A stretch of DNA of 24,607 nucleotides. It comes from Prado023 sp036375875. Lineage in GTDB: Bacteria; Actinomycetota; Actinomycetes; S36-B12; CAIYMF01. How positions within the stretch are numbered: position 1 is the stretch's first letter; each line of letters starts with the position of its first letter. Position numbers and translations under genes: made by a program. Positions 7,764 through 14,872 of this stretch are shown piece by piece. Under the pieces are notes generated by a model. The model was not told the origin of the DNA, searched no databases, and worked only from the letters and a program-made list of their open reading frames with translations. The stretch spans positions 1 to 24,607 of the forward strand of contig DASVBK010000058.1 in assembly GCA_036375875.1 (NCBI GenBank), written 5' to 3'.

Positions 7764-8960
7764 GTGAACGAGCGGGTGGCGATCATCGCCGATCCGGCCC
7801 TGGCTGCGTACAACTTCGGCCAAGGGCACCCGATGGCGCCCATCCGGGTGCAGCTGGCGCTGCGGCTGGCGGAGGACTTCGGCCTGTTCACCAGCCCCGA
7901 CGTCGAGGTGATCCGCGACGTGGCGCCCGCGGGGGTGCACGACCTCGTGAAGATCCACACGCCCGACTTCCTCACCGCGGTGCGCACCGCGGGGCACACC
8001 GGTGATCCCGGCGACGCGCGCTGGGGCATGGGCACCGACGACGTCCCGGTGTTCCCGCGCATGCACGAGGCCGCTGCGCACCTGTGCGGCGCCAGCGTGG
8101 CGGCGGTGGCCGCGGTGCACTCCGGCCGCGCCGGGCACGCGGTCAACCTGTTCGGGGGGATGCACCACGCCATGCCCGACCGCGCTGCCGGGTTCTGCGT
8201 CTACAACGACGTCTCGGTGGCCATCCGCTGGCTGCTCGACCGCGGGGTGAGCCGCATCGCCTACCTCGACCTCGACGCGCACCACGGCGACGGCGTGGAG
8301 GCCGCGTTCTACGACGACCCCCGGGTGCTCACGATGAGCCTGCACGAGAGCGGGCGCACGCTGTTCCCCGGAACGGGCTGGCCCTGGGAGAGCGGTGGGC
8401 CGCATGCCCCGGGCACCGCCGTGAACGTCGCGCTGCCCGCGGGCACGTCGGACAACCAGTGGCTGCGGGCCTTCAACGCCGTGGTGCCCCAGGTGCTCGA
8501 GGAGTTCGCGCCGGAGTTCCTCATCAGCCAGCACGGCTGCGACTCCCACTTCGAGGACGCCATGGCCCACCTGCTGCTCAGCGTCGACGGCCAGCGCACC
8601 TCGTACACCGCCGTGCACCGGCTCGCGCACCGCCTGGCCGGCGGGCGATGGGTGGCCGTGGGCGGCGGCGGCTACGAGTGGATCGACGTGGTCCCCCGGG
8701 CGTGGACGCACCTCCTCGCCGAGGCCACCCACCAACCCATCGCACCGCAGACGGCCACCCCCGATTCCTTCCGGGTCTTCGTCCAGGACCTGCTGGGCCG
8801 CAGCGCACCCGGTCGCATGACCGACGGCCGCGACCCCTGGGGCCAGCCGTTCGAGCGCAGCTACCACCCCGAGGACCCGCTCGACAAGGCGATCATGGAC
8901 ACCCGGCGCGCGGTGTTCCCGCACTGGGGCCTCGTGGCCGACCCCTTCGGGGCGTTCTGA
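7764..8960 (+). CDS. acuC: AcuC-like histone deacetylase-family protein
   Basis: A 398-residue zinc-dependent deacetylase of the arginase/deacetylase fold. The tandem catalytic histidines are in GGMHHAM (His134, His135). Zinc ligands are Asp171 and His173 in YLDLDAHHGDG and Asp260 in QHGCDSH. The catalytic tyrosine is in GGGGYE (Tyr304). Bacterial AcuC proteins remove acetyl groups from acetyl-CoA synthetase and other proteins, reversing lysine acetylation; its exact target here is inferred. The GTG start is supported by the family's usual beginning (REVAIIxDPxLxxYNFGxxHPM-type opening, here with the GHPM motif at 21-24) and by a -10-like hexamer 6 nt upstream. All catalytic residues are intact. 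Confidence 0.92.
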   Translation: MNERVAIIADPALAAYNFGQGHPMAPIRVQLALRLAEDFGLFTSPDVEVIRDVAPAGVHDLVKIHTPDFLTAVRTAGHTGDPGDARWGMGTDDVPVFPRMHEAAAHLCGASVAAVAAVHSGRAGHAVNLFGGMHHAMPDRAAGFCVYNDVSVAIRWLLDRGVSRIAYLDLDAHHGDGVEAAFYDDPRVLTMSLHESGRTLFPGTGWPWESGGPHAPGTAVNVALPAGTSDNQWLRAFNAVVPQVLEEFAPEFLISQHGCDSHFEDAMAHLLLSVDGQRTSYTAVHRLAHRLAGGRWVAVGGGGYEWIDVVPRAWTHLLAEATHQPIAPQTATPDSFRVFVQDLLGRSAPGRMTDGRDPWGQPFERSYHPEDPLDKAIMDTRRAVFPHWGLVADPFGAF

Positions 8961-9044
8961 GGGCCCCGCTCGGCCAGGCCGAAGGCTCCTCGCCACAGGC
9001 CAGCCGGTCACGCTGCGTGCTCGAGTCCTACGATTCCTCGGCAT

Positions 9045-9057
9045 TCCCCCGTGGGGA
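9045..9057. promoter_or_regulatory. Short inverted repeat upstream of the HTH gene
   Basis: TCCCC-CGT-GGGGA is a perfect 5-bp inverted repeat just upstream of the TACGAT hexamer at 9067, where a -35 would be expected. It could be an operator, possibly for the HTH protein itself; a short palindrome like this could also arise by chance. Confidence 0.25.
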
Positions 9058-9066
9058 GCAAGGGCG

Positions 9067-9072
9067 TACGAT
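9067..9072 (+). promoter_or_regulatory. Putative -10 box for the small HTH gene
   Basis: TACGAT matches the actinobacterial TAnnnT -10 pattern and would give a leader of about 26 nt holding the GGAGG site. A second TACGAT lies 38 nt upstream at 9029-9034 and may be an alternative promoter. Confidence 0.4.
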
Positions 9073-9104
9073 CCGCTGCAGGACGAGCCGGGGAGGTGAG
9101 GGTG

Positions 9105-9308
9105 ATGTCCGCCTATGACCGGCCGCTGGGCGAGGTCCGGCTGCTGACCGTGGCCGAGGTCGCGTCGATCATGCGGCTGTCCAAGATGACGGTCTACCGC
9201 ATGGTCAACTCCGGGGCGCTGCCAGCGCTGAAGGTGGGCCGCTCGGTGCGGATCCCCGAGCACGTGGTCGACGAGTACCTGCGCAGGTCATACGTCGACA
9301 GCGCCTGA
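9105..9308 (+). CDS. Small excisionase-family (MerR-like) HTH DNA-binding protein
   Basis: A 67-residue protein that is almost entirely one winged-helix domain of the excisionase/HTH_17 type: LLTVAEVASIMRLSKMTVYR (helix-turn-helix, about residues 13-32), then MVNSGALPALKVGRSVRIP as the wing. It resembles Rv0500A of M. tuberculosis, which also sits between proC and the tiny ribosomal protein gene. It is similar in size to the Streptomyces developmental regulator BldC, but I do not think it is the BldC orthologue. GGAGG at 9092-9096 lies 8 nt before the ATG, which fixes the start. Its linkage to bS22 and an epimerase/acyltransferase pair is conserved in actinobacteria, so it is a chromosomal regulator, not a phage remnant. 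Confidence 0.92.
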   Translation: MSAYDRPLGEVRLLTVAEVASIMRLSKMTVYRMVNSGALPALKVGRSVRIPEHVVDEYLRRSYVDSA

Positions 9309-9390
9309 CGGACCAGCCCTCGCCGGAGGGTCGGCGTGCCGTGACCGTCGACGCCCGCCGGCGCGTGAAGGGGTAGGGCCCGCCGGCGAG

Positions 9391-9396
9391 TAGCAT
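9391..9396 (+). promoter_or_regulatory. Putative -10 box for the bS22/epimerase/acyltransferase operon
   Basis: TAGCAT lies in the 126-bp gap after the HTH gene. It would give a ~32-nt leader ending in GAGG (9423-9426) and the GTG at 9435. No good -35 is visible. Confidence 0.4.
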
Positions 9397-9434
9397 GGCC
9401 CCACTGTCGCGTTGGAATCAGTGAGGTCTGCCCC

Positions 9435-9533
9435 GTGGGTTCAGTCATCAAGAAGCGTCGCAAGCGGATGGCGAAGAAGAAGCACCGCAAGCTGCTCAAG
9501 CGCACCCGCGTCCAGCGTCGCAACGCGAAGTAG
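9435..9533 (+). CDS. Small ribosomal protein, bS22/AURKAIP1-COX24 family
   Basis: A 32-residue, extremely basic protein: GTG start, then GSVIKKRRKRMAKKKHRKLL, KRTRVQRRNAK and stop. It is nearly identical to the protein I recall from actinobacteria (Rv0500B in M. tuberculosis) that was seen as an extra small-subunit protein, called bS22, in mycobacterial ribosome structures. It is related to mitochondrial AURKAIP1 (mS38). It likely sits on 16S rRNA near the decoding/intersubunit region. GAGG at 9423-9426 provides a modest ribosome-binding site. The next gene starts 4 nt after the stop, so they are co-transcribed. It is easily missed because of its size. Confidence 0.95.
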   Translation: MGSVIKKRRKRMAKKKHRKLLKRTRVQRRNAK

Positions 9534-9537
9534 CCCC

Positions 9538-10563
9538 ATGGCGCGCGTCGTCCTCGTCACGGGAGTCTCCCGCTACCTGGGCGGGCGGATGGCGCGCATC
9601 CTCACGGAGGACCCGGGCGTCGAACGGGTGATCGGCGTCGACGTGATCACCCCGACCGGCGACATCGGTGGCGCGGACTTCGTGCGCGCCGACATCCGCA
9701 ACCCCATCATCGGCAAGGTCATCGCCACCGCCGACGTGGACACGGTCGTGCACATGGGCGTCATCGCCACGCCCAAGCAGGCTGGTGGTCGCACGCCGAT
9801 GAAGGAGATCAACGTCATCGGCACCATGCAGCTGCTCGCGGCCTGCCAGAAGGCGGCCTCGGTGACGAAGCTGGTCGTGAAGTCCTCCACCTCCGTGTAC
9901 GGCGCCGGCCCGGGCGACCCGGCCATGTTCACCGAGGACATGGAGCCCCGGCACCTGCCGACCTCGGGGTGGGCGAAGGACTCGGTCGAGGTCGAGTCGT
10001 ACGTGCGCGGCCTCGCCCGACGTCGCCCCGACCTCACCGTGACCACCCTGCGGTTCGCGAACTTCCTCGGGCCGACCGCGAACACGCCCATGGCCCAGTA
10101 CTTCTCGCTGCCGGTCATCCCGACGGTCTGGGGCTACGACGCGCGGCTGCAGTTCGCGCACGAGGACGACGGGCTCGAGGTGCTGCGGCGCGCCACCGTC
10201 GAGGACCACCCGGGCATCTACAACGTCGCAGGGGCCGGCGTGCTCTCGCTGTCGCAGGCCATCCGCCGTGCCGGGCGCGTCGAGGTGCCCATCTGGTCGC
10301 CCCTGGTCGGCCTCGCCGGTCGCTGGGTGCGCCGCGGCGGGTTCGCCGACTTCAGCCCGGAGCAGATCCGGCTGCTCACCCACGGCCGCGCCGTCGACAC
10401 GACCCGCCTCGAGCAGCGCTTCGGCTACACCCCGCGCTTCACCACCGAGCAGGCGTTCGACGACTTCGTGCGTGCCCAACGGCTGAACAACGTGATCTCC
10501 CCCGAGCTGGTCAGCGGCGCTGAGAGCGTGGCAGGACGCATCCTGTCGGGGTGGTCGGCGTGA
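9538..10563 (+). CDS. NAD-dependent epimerase/dehydratase (extended SDR), Rv0501-like
   Basis: A 341-residue extended short-chain dehydrogenase. The N-terminal Rossmann motif is TGVSRYLGG (8-16), the spaced-glycine form typical of the Rv0501/GalE2 group rather than TGxxGxxG. Other SDR marks are GVDV at the second strand end, DIRNP, and VVKSSTSVYG at the active-site strand. The usual YxxxK catalytic pair is not seen at its expected place: the sequence there is TSGWAKDSVEVESYVRG. Substrate is unknown; nucleotide-sugar or lipid-linked roles are guesses. It starts 4 nt after bS22 and its stop overlaps the acyltransferase start (GTGA), so it sits in the middle of a tight operon. Confidence 0.88.
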   Translation: MARVVLVTGVSRYLGGRMARILTEDPGVERVIGVDVITPTGDIGGADFVRADIRNPIIGKVIATADVDTVVHMGVIATPKQAGGRTPMKEINVIGTMQLLAACQKAASVTKLVVKSSTSVYGAGPGDPAMFTEDMEPRHLPTSGWAKDSVEVESYVRGLARRRPDLTVTTLRFANFLGPTANTPMAQYFSLPVIPTVWGYDARLQFAHEDDGLEVLRRATVEDHPGIYNVAGAGVLSLSQAIRRAGRVEVPIWSPLVGLAGRWVRRGGFADFSPEQIRLLTHGRAVDTTRLEQRFGYTPRFTTEQAFDDFVRAQRLNNVISPELVSGAESVAGRILSGWSA

Positions 10564-11477
10564 GTGACGCGCAGATCCTGCACATGCCGGGCGCTGACGA
10601 GGCACCTGGGAACGAGGTGGCGGTCGTGGACGACCCGCGCAGCTGGTCCGACCAGGTCGGCGAGGCGCCGGAGTTCCTGCGCCATCGCGCGCTGGGGCAG
10701 TACGACGTGGACGTCTTCGGCTTCGACCCGGAGCTCAACGACACGGTGCTCATGGCGCTGCTGCGCCCGCTGTACAAGCGCTGGTTCCGGGTCGAGGTGC
10801 GCGGCATCGAGCACATCCCCGCCACCGGCGGCGCCCTCCTCGTGGGCAACCACGCAGGCACCATCGGCCTGGACGCGGCGATGGTGCAGCTGGCGATCCT
10901 CGACGAGCACCCGGCGCACCGGCACCTGCGCAACCTCAGCGCCCAGCTGCTGTTCAGCCTGCCGTTCGTCGGCATGCTTGCGCGCAAGGCCGGCGCCACC
11001 CTGGCATGCTCCCCGGACGCCGAGCGGCTGCTGCGCGACGGTGAGCTCGTGGGCGTCTGGCCCGAGGGCTACCTCGGCACGGGCAAGCCCTTCTCGGAGC
11101 GCTACCGCCTGCAGCGCTTCGGCAAGGGCGGCTTCGTCTCCGCGGCGCTGGCCGCCGAGGTGCCCATCGTGCCGTGCTCGGTGGTCGGCTCCGAGGAGAT
11201 CTACCCCATGCTGGGCAACGCCCGGCTGCTGGCCAGGCTCTTCGGGCTGCCGTACTTCCCGATCACGCCGACGTTCCCGTGGCTCGGGGTGTTCGGCATG
11301 GTGCCGCTGCCCAGCAAGTGGGTCATCGAGTTCGGCGAGCCGATCGACACCAGCGAGCTGGGCCGGGACGCCGCCGACGACGCCATGCTCGTGTTCGAGA
11401 TCACCGACCAGGTGCGCGAGACCATCCAGCACAACCTCTACCGGATGCTGGTGCGCCGCCGCGGCATCTTCCGCTGA
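10560..11477 (+). CDS. PlsC-type 1-acylglycerol-3-phosphate acyltransferase family protein
   Basis: A 305-residue acyltransferase of the LPLAT superfamily. The catalytic motif is NHAGTIGLD: His98 and Asp105 are six residues apart, not four as in classic PlsC HX4D; the longer spacing also occurs, as I recall, in Rv0502-type relatives. Motif III is VWPEGYLGTG (Pro-Glu-Gly at 168-170), followed by a basic FGKGGF. No clear membrane span, so a peripheral membrane enzyme is likely. The GTG at 10560 overlaps the preceding TGA by GTGA, with GGGG about 7 nt upstream; a GTG at 10551 in the same frame is a weaker alternative. The acyl acceptor is unknown. Confidence 0.88.
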   Translation: MSDAQILHMPGADEAPGNEVAVVDDPRSWSDQVGEAPEFLRHRALGQYDVDVFGFDPELNDTVLMALLRPLYKRWFRVEVRGIEHIPATGGALLVGNHAGTIGLDAAMVQLAILDEHPAHRHLRNLSAQLLFSLPFVGMLARKAGATLACSPDAERLLRDGELVGVWPEGYLGTGKPFSERYRLQRFGKGGFVSAALAAEVPIVPCSVVGSEEIYPMLGNARLLARLFGLPYFPITPTFPWLGVFGMVPLPSKWVIEFGEPIDTSELGRDAADDAMLVFEITDQVRETIQHNLYRMLVRRRGIFR

Positions 11478-11540
11478 GGGCGGGAAGCCCGCCGGGCGAC
11501 CCCAGCGGGCGGGTCGCTGCCCGGTGGGCGGCGCCGGCGG

Positions 11541-12680
11541 TCAGCTGCTGCCCTCGCGCATGGCCTTGGCCACCTTCGCCACGCCGACCGCGACGCCCAC
11601 CGCGGCACCGGCGGCCGCCGCTGCCGGCACGCCCTTGCGCACCGCCTCCTTGCCGCGGATGCGGTAGTCGCGGATCGGCCACCCCTGTGCCTTGGCGTGG
11701 GCGCGCAGCGCGCCGTCGGGGTTGACCGCCACCGGCGACCCGACGCTCGACAGCATCGGGATGTCGTTCGACGAGTCGGAGTAGGCCGCGGACCGGGCGA
11801 GGTCCAGGCCGCGCTCCTGCGCGAGGCGGCTGATGGCGTCCACCTTGGCGGTGCCGTGCAGCGGAGGGCCGACGAGGCGGCCGGTGTACTTGCCGTCCTG
11901 CACCTCGGCGACCGTGCCCAGGCCGCCCGTGAGCCCCAGCCGGCGGGCGATCTCCTCAGCGACCTCGATCGGCGTCGCGCTCACCAGCCACACCTCGTGG
12001 CCCAGGGCCTGATGGGCTTCGGCGAGCTCCACGCTGCCGGCCCACAGCCGCTGCACCATCGTCTCGTCGTAGACCTCCGTGGCCAGGCCGCGGATCTCGT
12101 CCGGGGAGCGGCCCTTCACGAACGCCAGCCCGTTCTCCGTCGCCTGGGCCATGTCGCCCTTGCTCTCCTTGCCCGAGACCACGTACTTCAGCTGCTTCCA
12201 GGTGAACTCGAGGACCTCGCCGGTCGTGAAGTAGTCGCGGTCGGCCATGCCCTTGGCCAGGGCGGCGAAGCTCGAGCCGCGCATCATCGTGTTGTCGACG
12301 TCGAAGAAGGCTGCCGCGCCGGGTCCTGCGTTGCCGGGGTCGAGCGCCGGGATGCCGTCGGTGATCGAGCGCACCGGCTTGCGGCCCGGCTCCTCCTCGG
12401 CGTCAGCGTCGGCGTCGACGACCTCGACCACGAGCGCCTCACCAGGAGCGTGGACGACCTCGACCGCCTGGGCCGCGCCATCGGGTACGGGAACAGCGCG
12501 CTCGGGCGGCAGGGCGGCCTCGGGATCGGCCTGGGCCGCCGCCGCCCGGGCATCGAGGGCCGGCCCCCCGCCGTCCGGGGGATCGGCCACGGCTGCCGTC
12601 ACCGCCGCCGCGGGCGGGCCGGCGTCGGGTGCCTCGCGCTCGCTCGGTTCGTGCTGCCCTGCCTCGCGGGGATCCGCCAT
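11541..12680 (-). CDS. HAD-IB family hydrolase, SerB1-like, with a long disordered N terminus
   Basis: A 379-residue protein. Residues 1-120 are Ala/Pro/Asp/Glu-rich and likely disordered. The HAD domain begins at AAFFDVDNTMMRG (Asp127 nucleophile, Asp129 acid/base). Motif II is VSATPIEVAEEIA, and the Mg-binding motif is YSDSSNDIPML. The last ~30 residues are Ala/Gly/Val-rich (PAAAAAGAAVGVAVGVAKV) and may contact the membrane. It matches the SerB1/Rv0505c group, annotated as phosphoserine phosphatase but of unproven substrate; its linkage to an acyltransferase suggests a lipid phosphate substrate as an alternative. The ATG at 12680 has TAGGCT 6 nt upstream and no Shine-Dalgarno, fitting a leaderless transcript. 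Confidence 0.88.
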   Translation of the reverse strand: MADPREAGQHEPSEREAPDAGPPAAAVTAAVADPPDGGGPALDARAAAAQADPEAALPPERAVPVPDGAAQAVEVVHAPGEALVVEVVDADADAEEEPGRKPVRSITDGIPALDPGNAGPGAAAFFDVDNTMMRGSSFAALAKGMADRDYFTTGEVLEFTWKQLKYVVSGKESKGDMAQATENGLAFVKGRSPDEIRGLATEVYDETMVQRLWAGSVELAEAHQALGHEVWLVSATPIEVAEEIARRLGLTGGLGTVAEVQDGKYTGRLVGPPLHGTAKVDAISRLAQERGLDLARSAAYSDSSNDIPMLSSVGSPVAVNPDGALRAHAKAQGWPIRDYRIRGKEAVRKGVPAAAAAGAAVGVAVGVAKVAKAMREGSS

Positions 12681-12686
12681 GCGCGC

Positions 12687-12692
12687 AGCCTA
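12687..12692 (-). promoter_or_regulatory. Putative -10 box of a leaderless HAD-IB transcript
   Basis: TAGGCT on the minus strand ends 6 nt before the ATG at 12680. It falls inside the 42-bp divergent gap shared with the glutaredoxin-like gene. Confidence 0.45.
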
Positions 12693-12722
12693 CGCATTCC
12701 GACCGTGCCAGACTCGGGACTC

Positions 12723-12983
12723 GTGACACGCAACGCCCCGGTGGGGTCACCCCGCGTGCGGCTCGTCGGCAAGCCGGGCTGCCACCTCTGCGACGAGGCC
12801 CGAGCAGTGATCGAGTCCGTGTGCGGCGAGCTCGGCGAAGCATGGGACGAGGTGAGCATCCTCGACGATCCGGCCATGGCCGACCAGTACTGGGAGCTGA
12901 TCCCGGTGACCCTCGTCGACGGCGCCGAGCTCTGCCACTGGCACGTGGAGGCTGCTGCGCTGCGTCGCGCCCTCGCTGGCTGA
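12723..12983 (+). CDS. Glutaredoxin-like thiol protein (DUF836 type)
   Basis: An 86-residue thioredoxin-fold protein with the redox motif KPGCHLCDEA (Cys20 and Cys23, a CxxC) and the cis-proline region LIPVTLVDG. It ends in a short helix. Proteins of this type, such as Rv0508, are small cytosolic thiol-disulfide proteins of undefined partner. The GTG start gives the expected ~8-residue lead into the first strand (RVRLVGK). No ribosome-binding site is present, and CAGACT, 8 nt upstream, is a poor -10. It diverges from the SerB1-like gene, the same relative orientation recalled for Rv0505c and Rv0508. Confidence 0.9.
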   Translation: MTRNAPVGSPRVRLVGKPGCHLCDEARAVIESVCGELGEAWDEVSILDDPAMADQYWELIPVTLVDGAELCHWHVEAAALRRALAG

Positions 12984-13063
12984 GCCCCCAGCCCGGGTCC
13001 GCGCCGGCCCGATCGTGGCATCGGCGGACCGCCAGAGTTCCTCGACTCGCGGCGGCCGGATGG

Positions 13064-13069
13064 TAGCGT
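13064..13069 (+). promoter_or_regulatory. Putative -10 box and leader hairpin for the MFS exporter
   Basis: TAGCGT would start a leader of about 38 nt. Right after it, CCGCGC (13070-13075) and GCGCGG (13081-13086) can pair around a 5-nt loop, so the 5' end of the mRNA may carry a hairpin ahead of the GAGAGG site. Confidence 0.35.
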
Positions 13070-13114
13070 CCGCGCCGCAAGCGCGGCGGCGTGAGGCGCG
13101 CGAGAGGTGGAGCC

Positions 13115-14767
13115 ATGGGCGGGACAGCGGCAGCTGCAGGGTCGGCGGGCGCCGGGGGCGTCGCAGCTGGCGAGGATGCCGGCACCGGCCCGACGAACCC
13201 GAAGGCCGTGCTGGCCGCCCTCATCCTCGGGGCGGCGGTGGCCAACCTCAACCTCTCCGTGGCGAACGTTGCCCTGCCTTCCATCGGAGCGGCGTTCGAC
13301 TCCTCGCAGACCGCCCTGAACCTCATTGCCGTCGGGTACTCGCTGGGCCTGGCAGCCTCCGTGCTCTACCTCGGTGCCGTCGGCGACCGGTACGGCCGCA
13401 AGCTGCTGCTGCTGCTGGGCATCGGCCTGTCGGTGCCGGCCTCGCTGCTCGCCGCCTACGCGCCCAACGAGAACGTGCTCATCGTGGCCCGGATCTTCGG
13501 CGGCGTTGCGGCGGGCATGGCCTACCCCACGACCCTCGCCCTGATCACCGCCCTGTGGACCGGCGGGGCCCGCACCCGGTCCATCGCGCTGTGGTCGGCC
13601 ATCGGCGGGGCGATCTCCTCGCTGGGCCCGCTGCTCTCGGGCCTGACACTGCAGCACTTCTGGTGGGGGTCGGTGTTCCTCATCACGCTGCCGCTGGTGG
13701 TCCTCGCGTTCCCGCTCGCGCTGCGCTCGGTGCCCGCCCACGTCAACGAGACCACCGATCCGGTGGACAACCTCGGCGGCATGCTCTCGGTGGTGCTGGT
13801 CGGCGCGCTGGTGCTCGGCATCAACTTCGCGGCCGTCCCCAACGCCGGGACGCTCGTGCTCTCGCTGGCGATCATCGCGCTGGCGTCGGGCGTGGCGTTC
13901 CTGCTGCGGCAGCGGCGCGCGCCGAACCCGCTGTACGACCTCGAGGTGGCCGGCCGGCGGATCTTCTGGGTCGCGGCGCTGGCCGGCATCATCGTGTTCG
14001 GGTCGCTCATGGCCGCTGCCTTCGTGGGCCAGCAGTTCCTGCAGAACGTGCTGGGGTACTCCACCCTCGACGCCGGCGCCGCGATCATCCCCGCGGCGCT
14101 GGTCATGGTGGTGGTCGCGCCCCGCTCGGCCAAGCTCGTGCAGTCCCATGGTGCCCGGTTCACGCTGCTCGTCGGCTACGTGTTCGTCGGCCTGGCGTTC
14201 CTCACGATGCTCCTCGTCTGGACCGAGAGCTCGCCGTACTGGCAGGTGGGCCTGGCGTACGCCTTCATCGGTGCCGGGGTCGGCCTGGCCGGCACGCCTG
14301 CGTCGCACTCGCTGACCAGCTCGGTCCCCGTGACCCGCGTCGGCATGGCCTCGGGCACCGCGGACCTGCAGCGCGACCTCGGCGGGGCGATCATGCAGTC
14401 GATCTTCGGAGCGCTGCTCACCGCGGGCTACGCCACCGCCATGACCGCGGCCATCGGGGCCTCACCGCAGGCCGACTCGGTCACCGAGCAGACGCAGTCC
14501 GAGCTCACCAAGTCGTTCTCGAGCGCCTCGGAGATGGCCGCCAACAACCCCCAGTACTCCAGCGAGATCATCGCGGCGGCCAAGATGTCCTTCCTGCAGG
14601 GCGACGACTGGGCCTACACGGCCGGCATCGTCGCGGTGCTGGTCGGCGCGTTGATCATCTTCTTCCTGTTCCCCAAGCGGGACGAGGAGCAGGCGACGCT
14701 GGCACGGTACGCCGAGGAGGACCGGGCGGCGCTGGTCGCGGCCAAGGGCGGCCCGGCCGGCGCCTGA
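13115..14767 (+). CDS. MFS transporter, DHA2 (14-TM) drug-exporter family
   Basis: A 550-residue membrane protein with hydrophobic segments spaced as in 14-helix DHA2 exporters such as EmrB/QacA. The first helix holds the family segment ANLNLSVANVALPSIGAAF, and motif A is GDRYGRK (90-96) between helices 2 and 3. The C-terminal half has a long extracytoplasmic stretch (about 455-505) before the last helix, usual for DHA2. Such proteins expel lipophilic drugs or metabolites by proton antiport; the substrate is unknown. The ATG at 13115 follows GAGAGGTGG, better than upstream candidates. The 30-residue Ala/Gly-rich N terminus is probably cytoplasmic. No TetR gene is adjacent; the nearest gene downstream has its own promoter-like signal. 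Confidence 0.92.
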   Translation: MGGTAAAAGSAGAGGVAAGEDAGTGPTNPKAVLAALILGAAVANLNLSVANVALPSIGAAFDSSQTALNLIAVGYSLGLAASVLYLGAVGDRYGRKLLLLLGIGLSVPASLLAAYAPNENVLIVARIFGGVAAGMAYPTTLALITALWTGGARTRSIALWSAIGGAISSLGPLLSGLTLQHFWWGSVFLITLPLVVLAFPLALRSVPAHVNETTDPVDNLGGMLSVVLVGALVLGINFAAVPNAGTLVLSLAIIALASGVAFLLRQRRAPNPLYDLEVAGRRIFWVAALAGIIVFGSLMAAAFVGQQFLQNVLGYSTLDAGAAIIPAALVMVVVAPRSAKLVQSHGARFTLLVGYVFVGLAFLTMLLVWTESSPYWQVGLAYAFIGAGVGLAGTPASHSLTSSVPVTRVGMASGTADLQRDLGGAIMQSIFGALLTAGYATAMTAAIGASPQADSVTEQTQSELTKSFSSASEMAANNPQYSSEIIAAAKMSFLQGDDWAYTAGIVAVLVGALIIFFLFPKRDEEQATLARYAEEDRAALVAAKGGPAGA

Positions 14768-14808
14768 GCCGCTGGCAGGGGTCGTTCGCCGGCACCTGAG
14801 CCGCTGGC
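14756..14808 (+). repeat. 21-nt near-perfect direct repeat spanning the MFS stop codon
   Basis: GCCGGCGCCTGAGCCGCTGGC (in two pieces, 14756-14760 and 14761-14776) recurs 32 nt downstream at 14788-14808 with one difference (GCGCC to GCACC). The first copy includes the gene's stop codon, so this looks like a recent local duplication of the 3' end. Confidence 0.6.
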
Positions 14809-14859
14809 CAAGGCCGTCGCGACGGCGCGCTGGGCGCACCCCCCGTGACGCCCCGCGGC

Positions 14860-14865
14860 TACGCT
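14860..14865 (+). promoter_or_regulatory. Putative -10 box of a leaderless nitrilase-family transcript
   Basis: TACGCT is followed by 7 nt and the ATG at 14873. GGGGATC between them could not serve as a ribosome-binding site if transcription starts at the ATG. Confidence 0.45.
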
Positions 14866-14872
14866 GGGGATC

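Noticed and set aside
8970..8982. TCGGCC-A-GGCCGA hairpin after the acuC-like gene
   Set aside because: Loop of one base and no T-tract; too weak to call a terminator, and such GC palindromes are common here.
7641..9263. Upstream continuation of the trkH frame (to 1074 residues)
   Set aside because: It is antisense to the intact acuC-like gene and the HTH gene and shows no domain.
9105..9308. Phage excisionase or prophage remnant
   Set aside because: No integrase, att site or phage genes nearby, and the gene sits in a conserved chromosomal order.
12599..14308. 569-residue minus-strand frame opposite the MFS gene
   Set aside because: Composition (His/Gln/Arg/Asp-rich repeats) is typical of an antisense shadow; the plus strand encodes a complete transporter.
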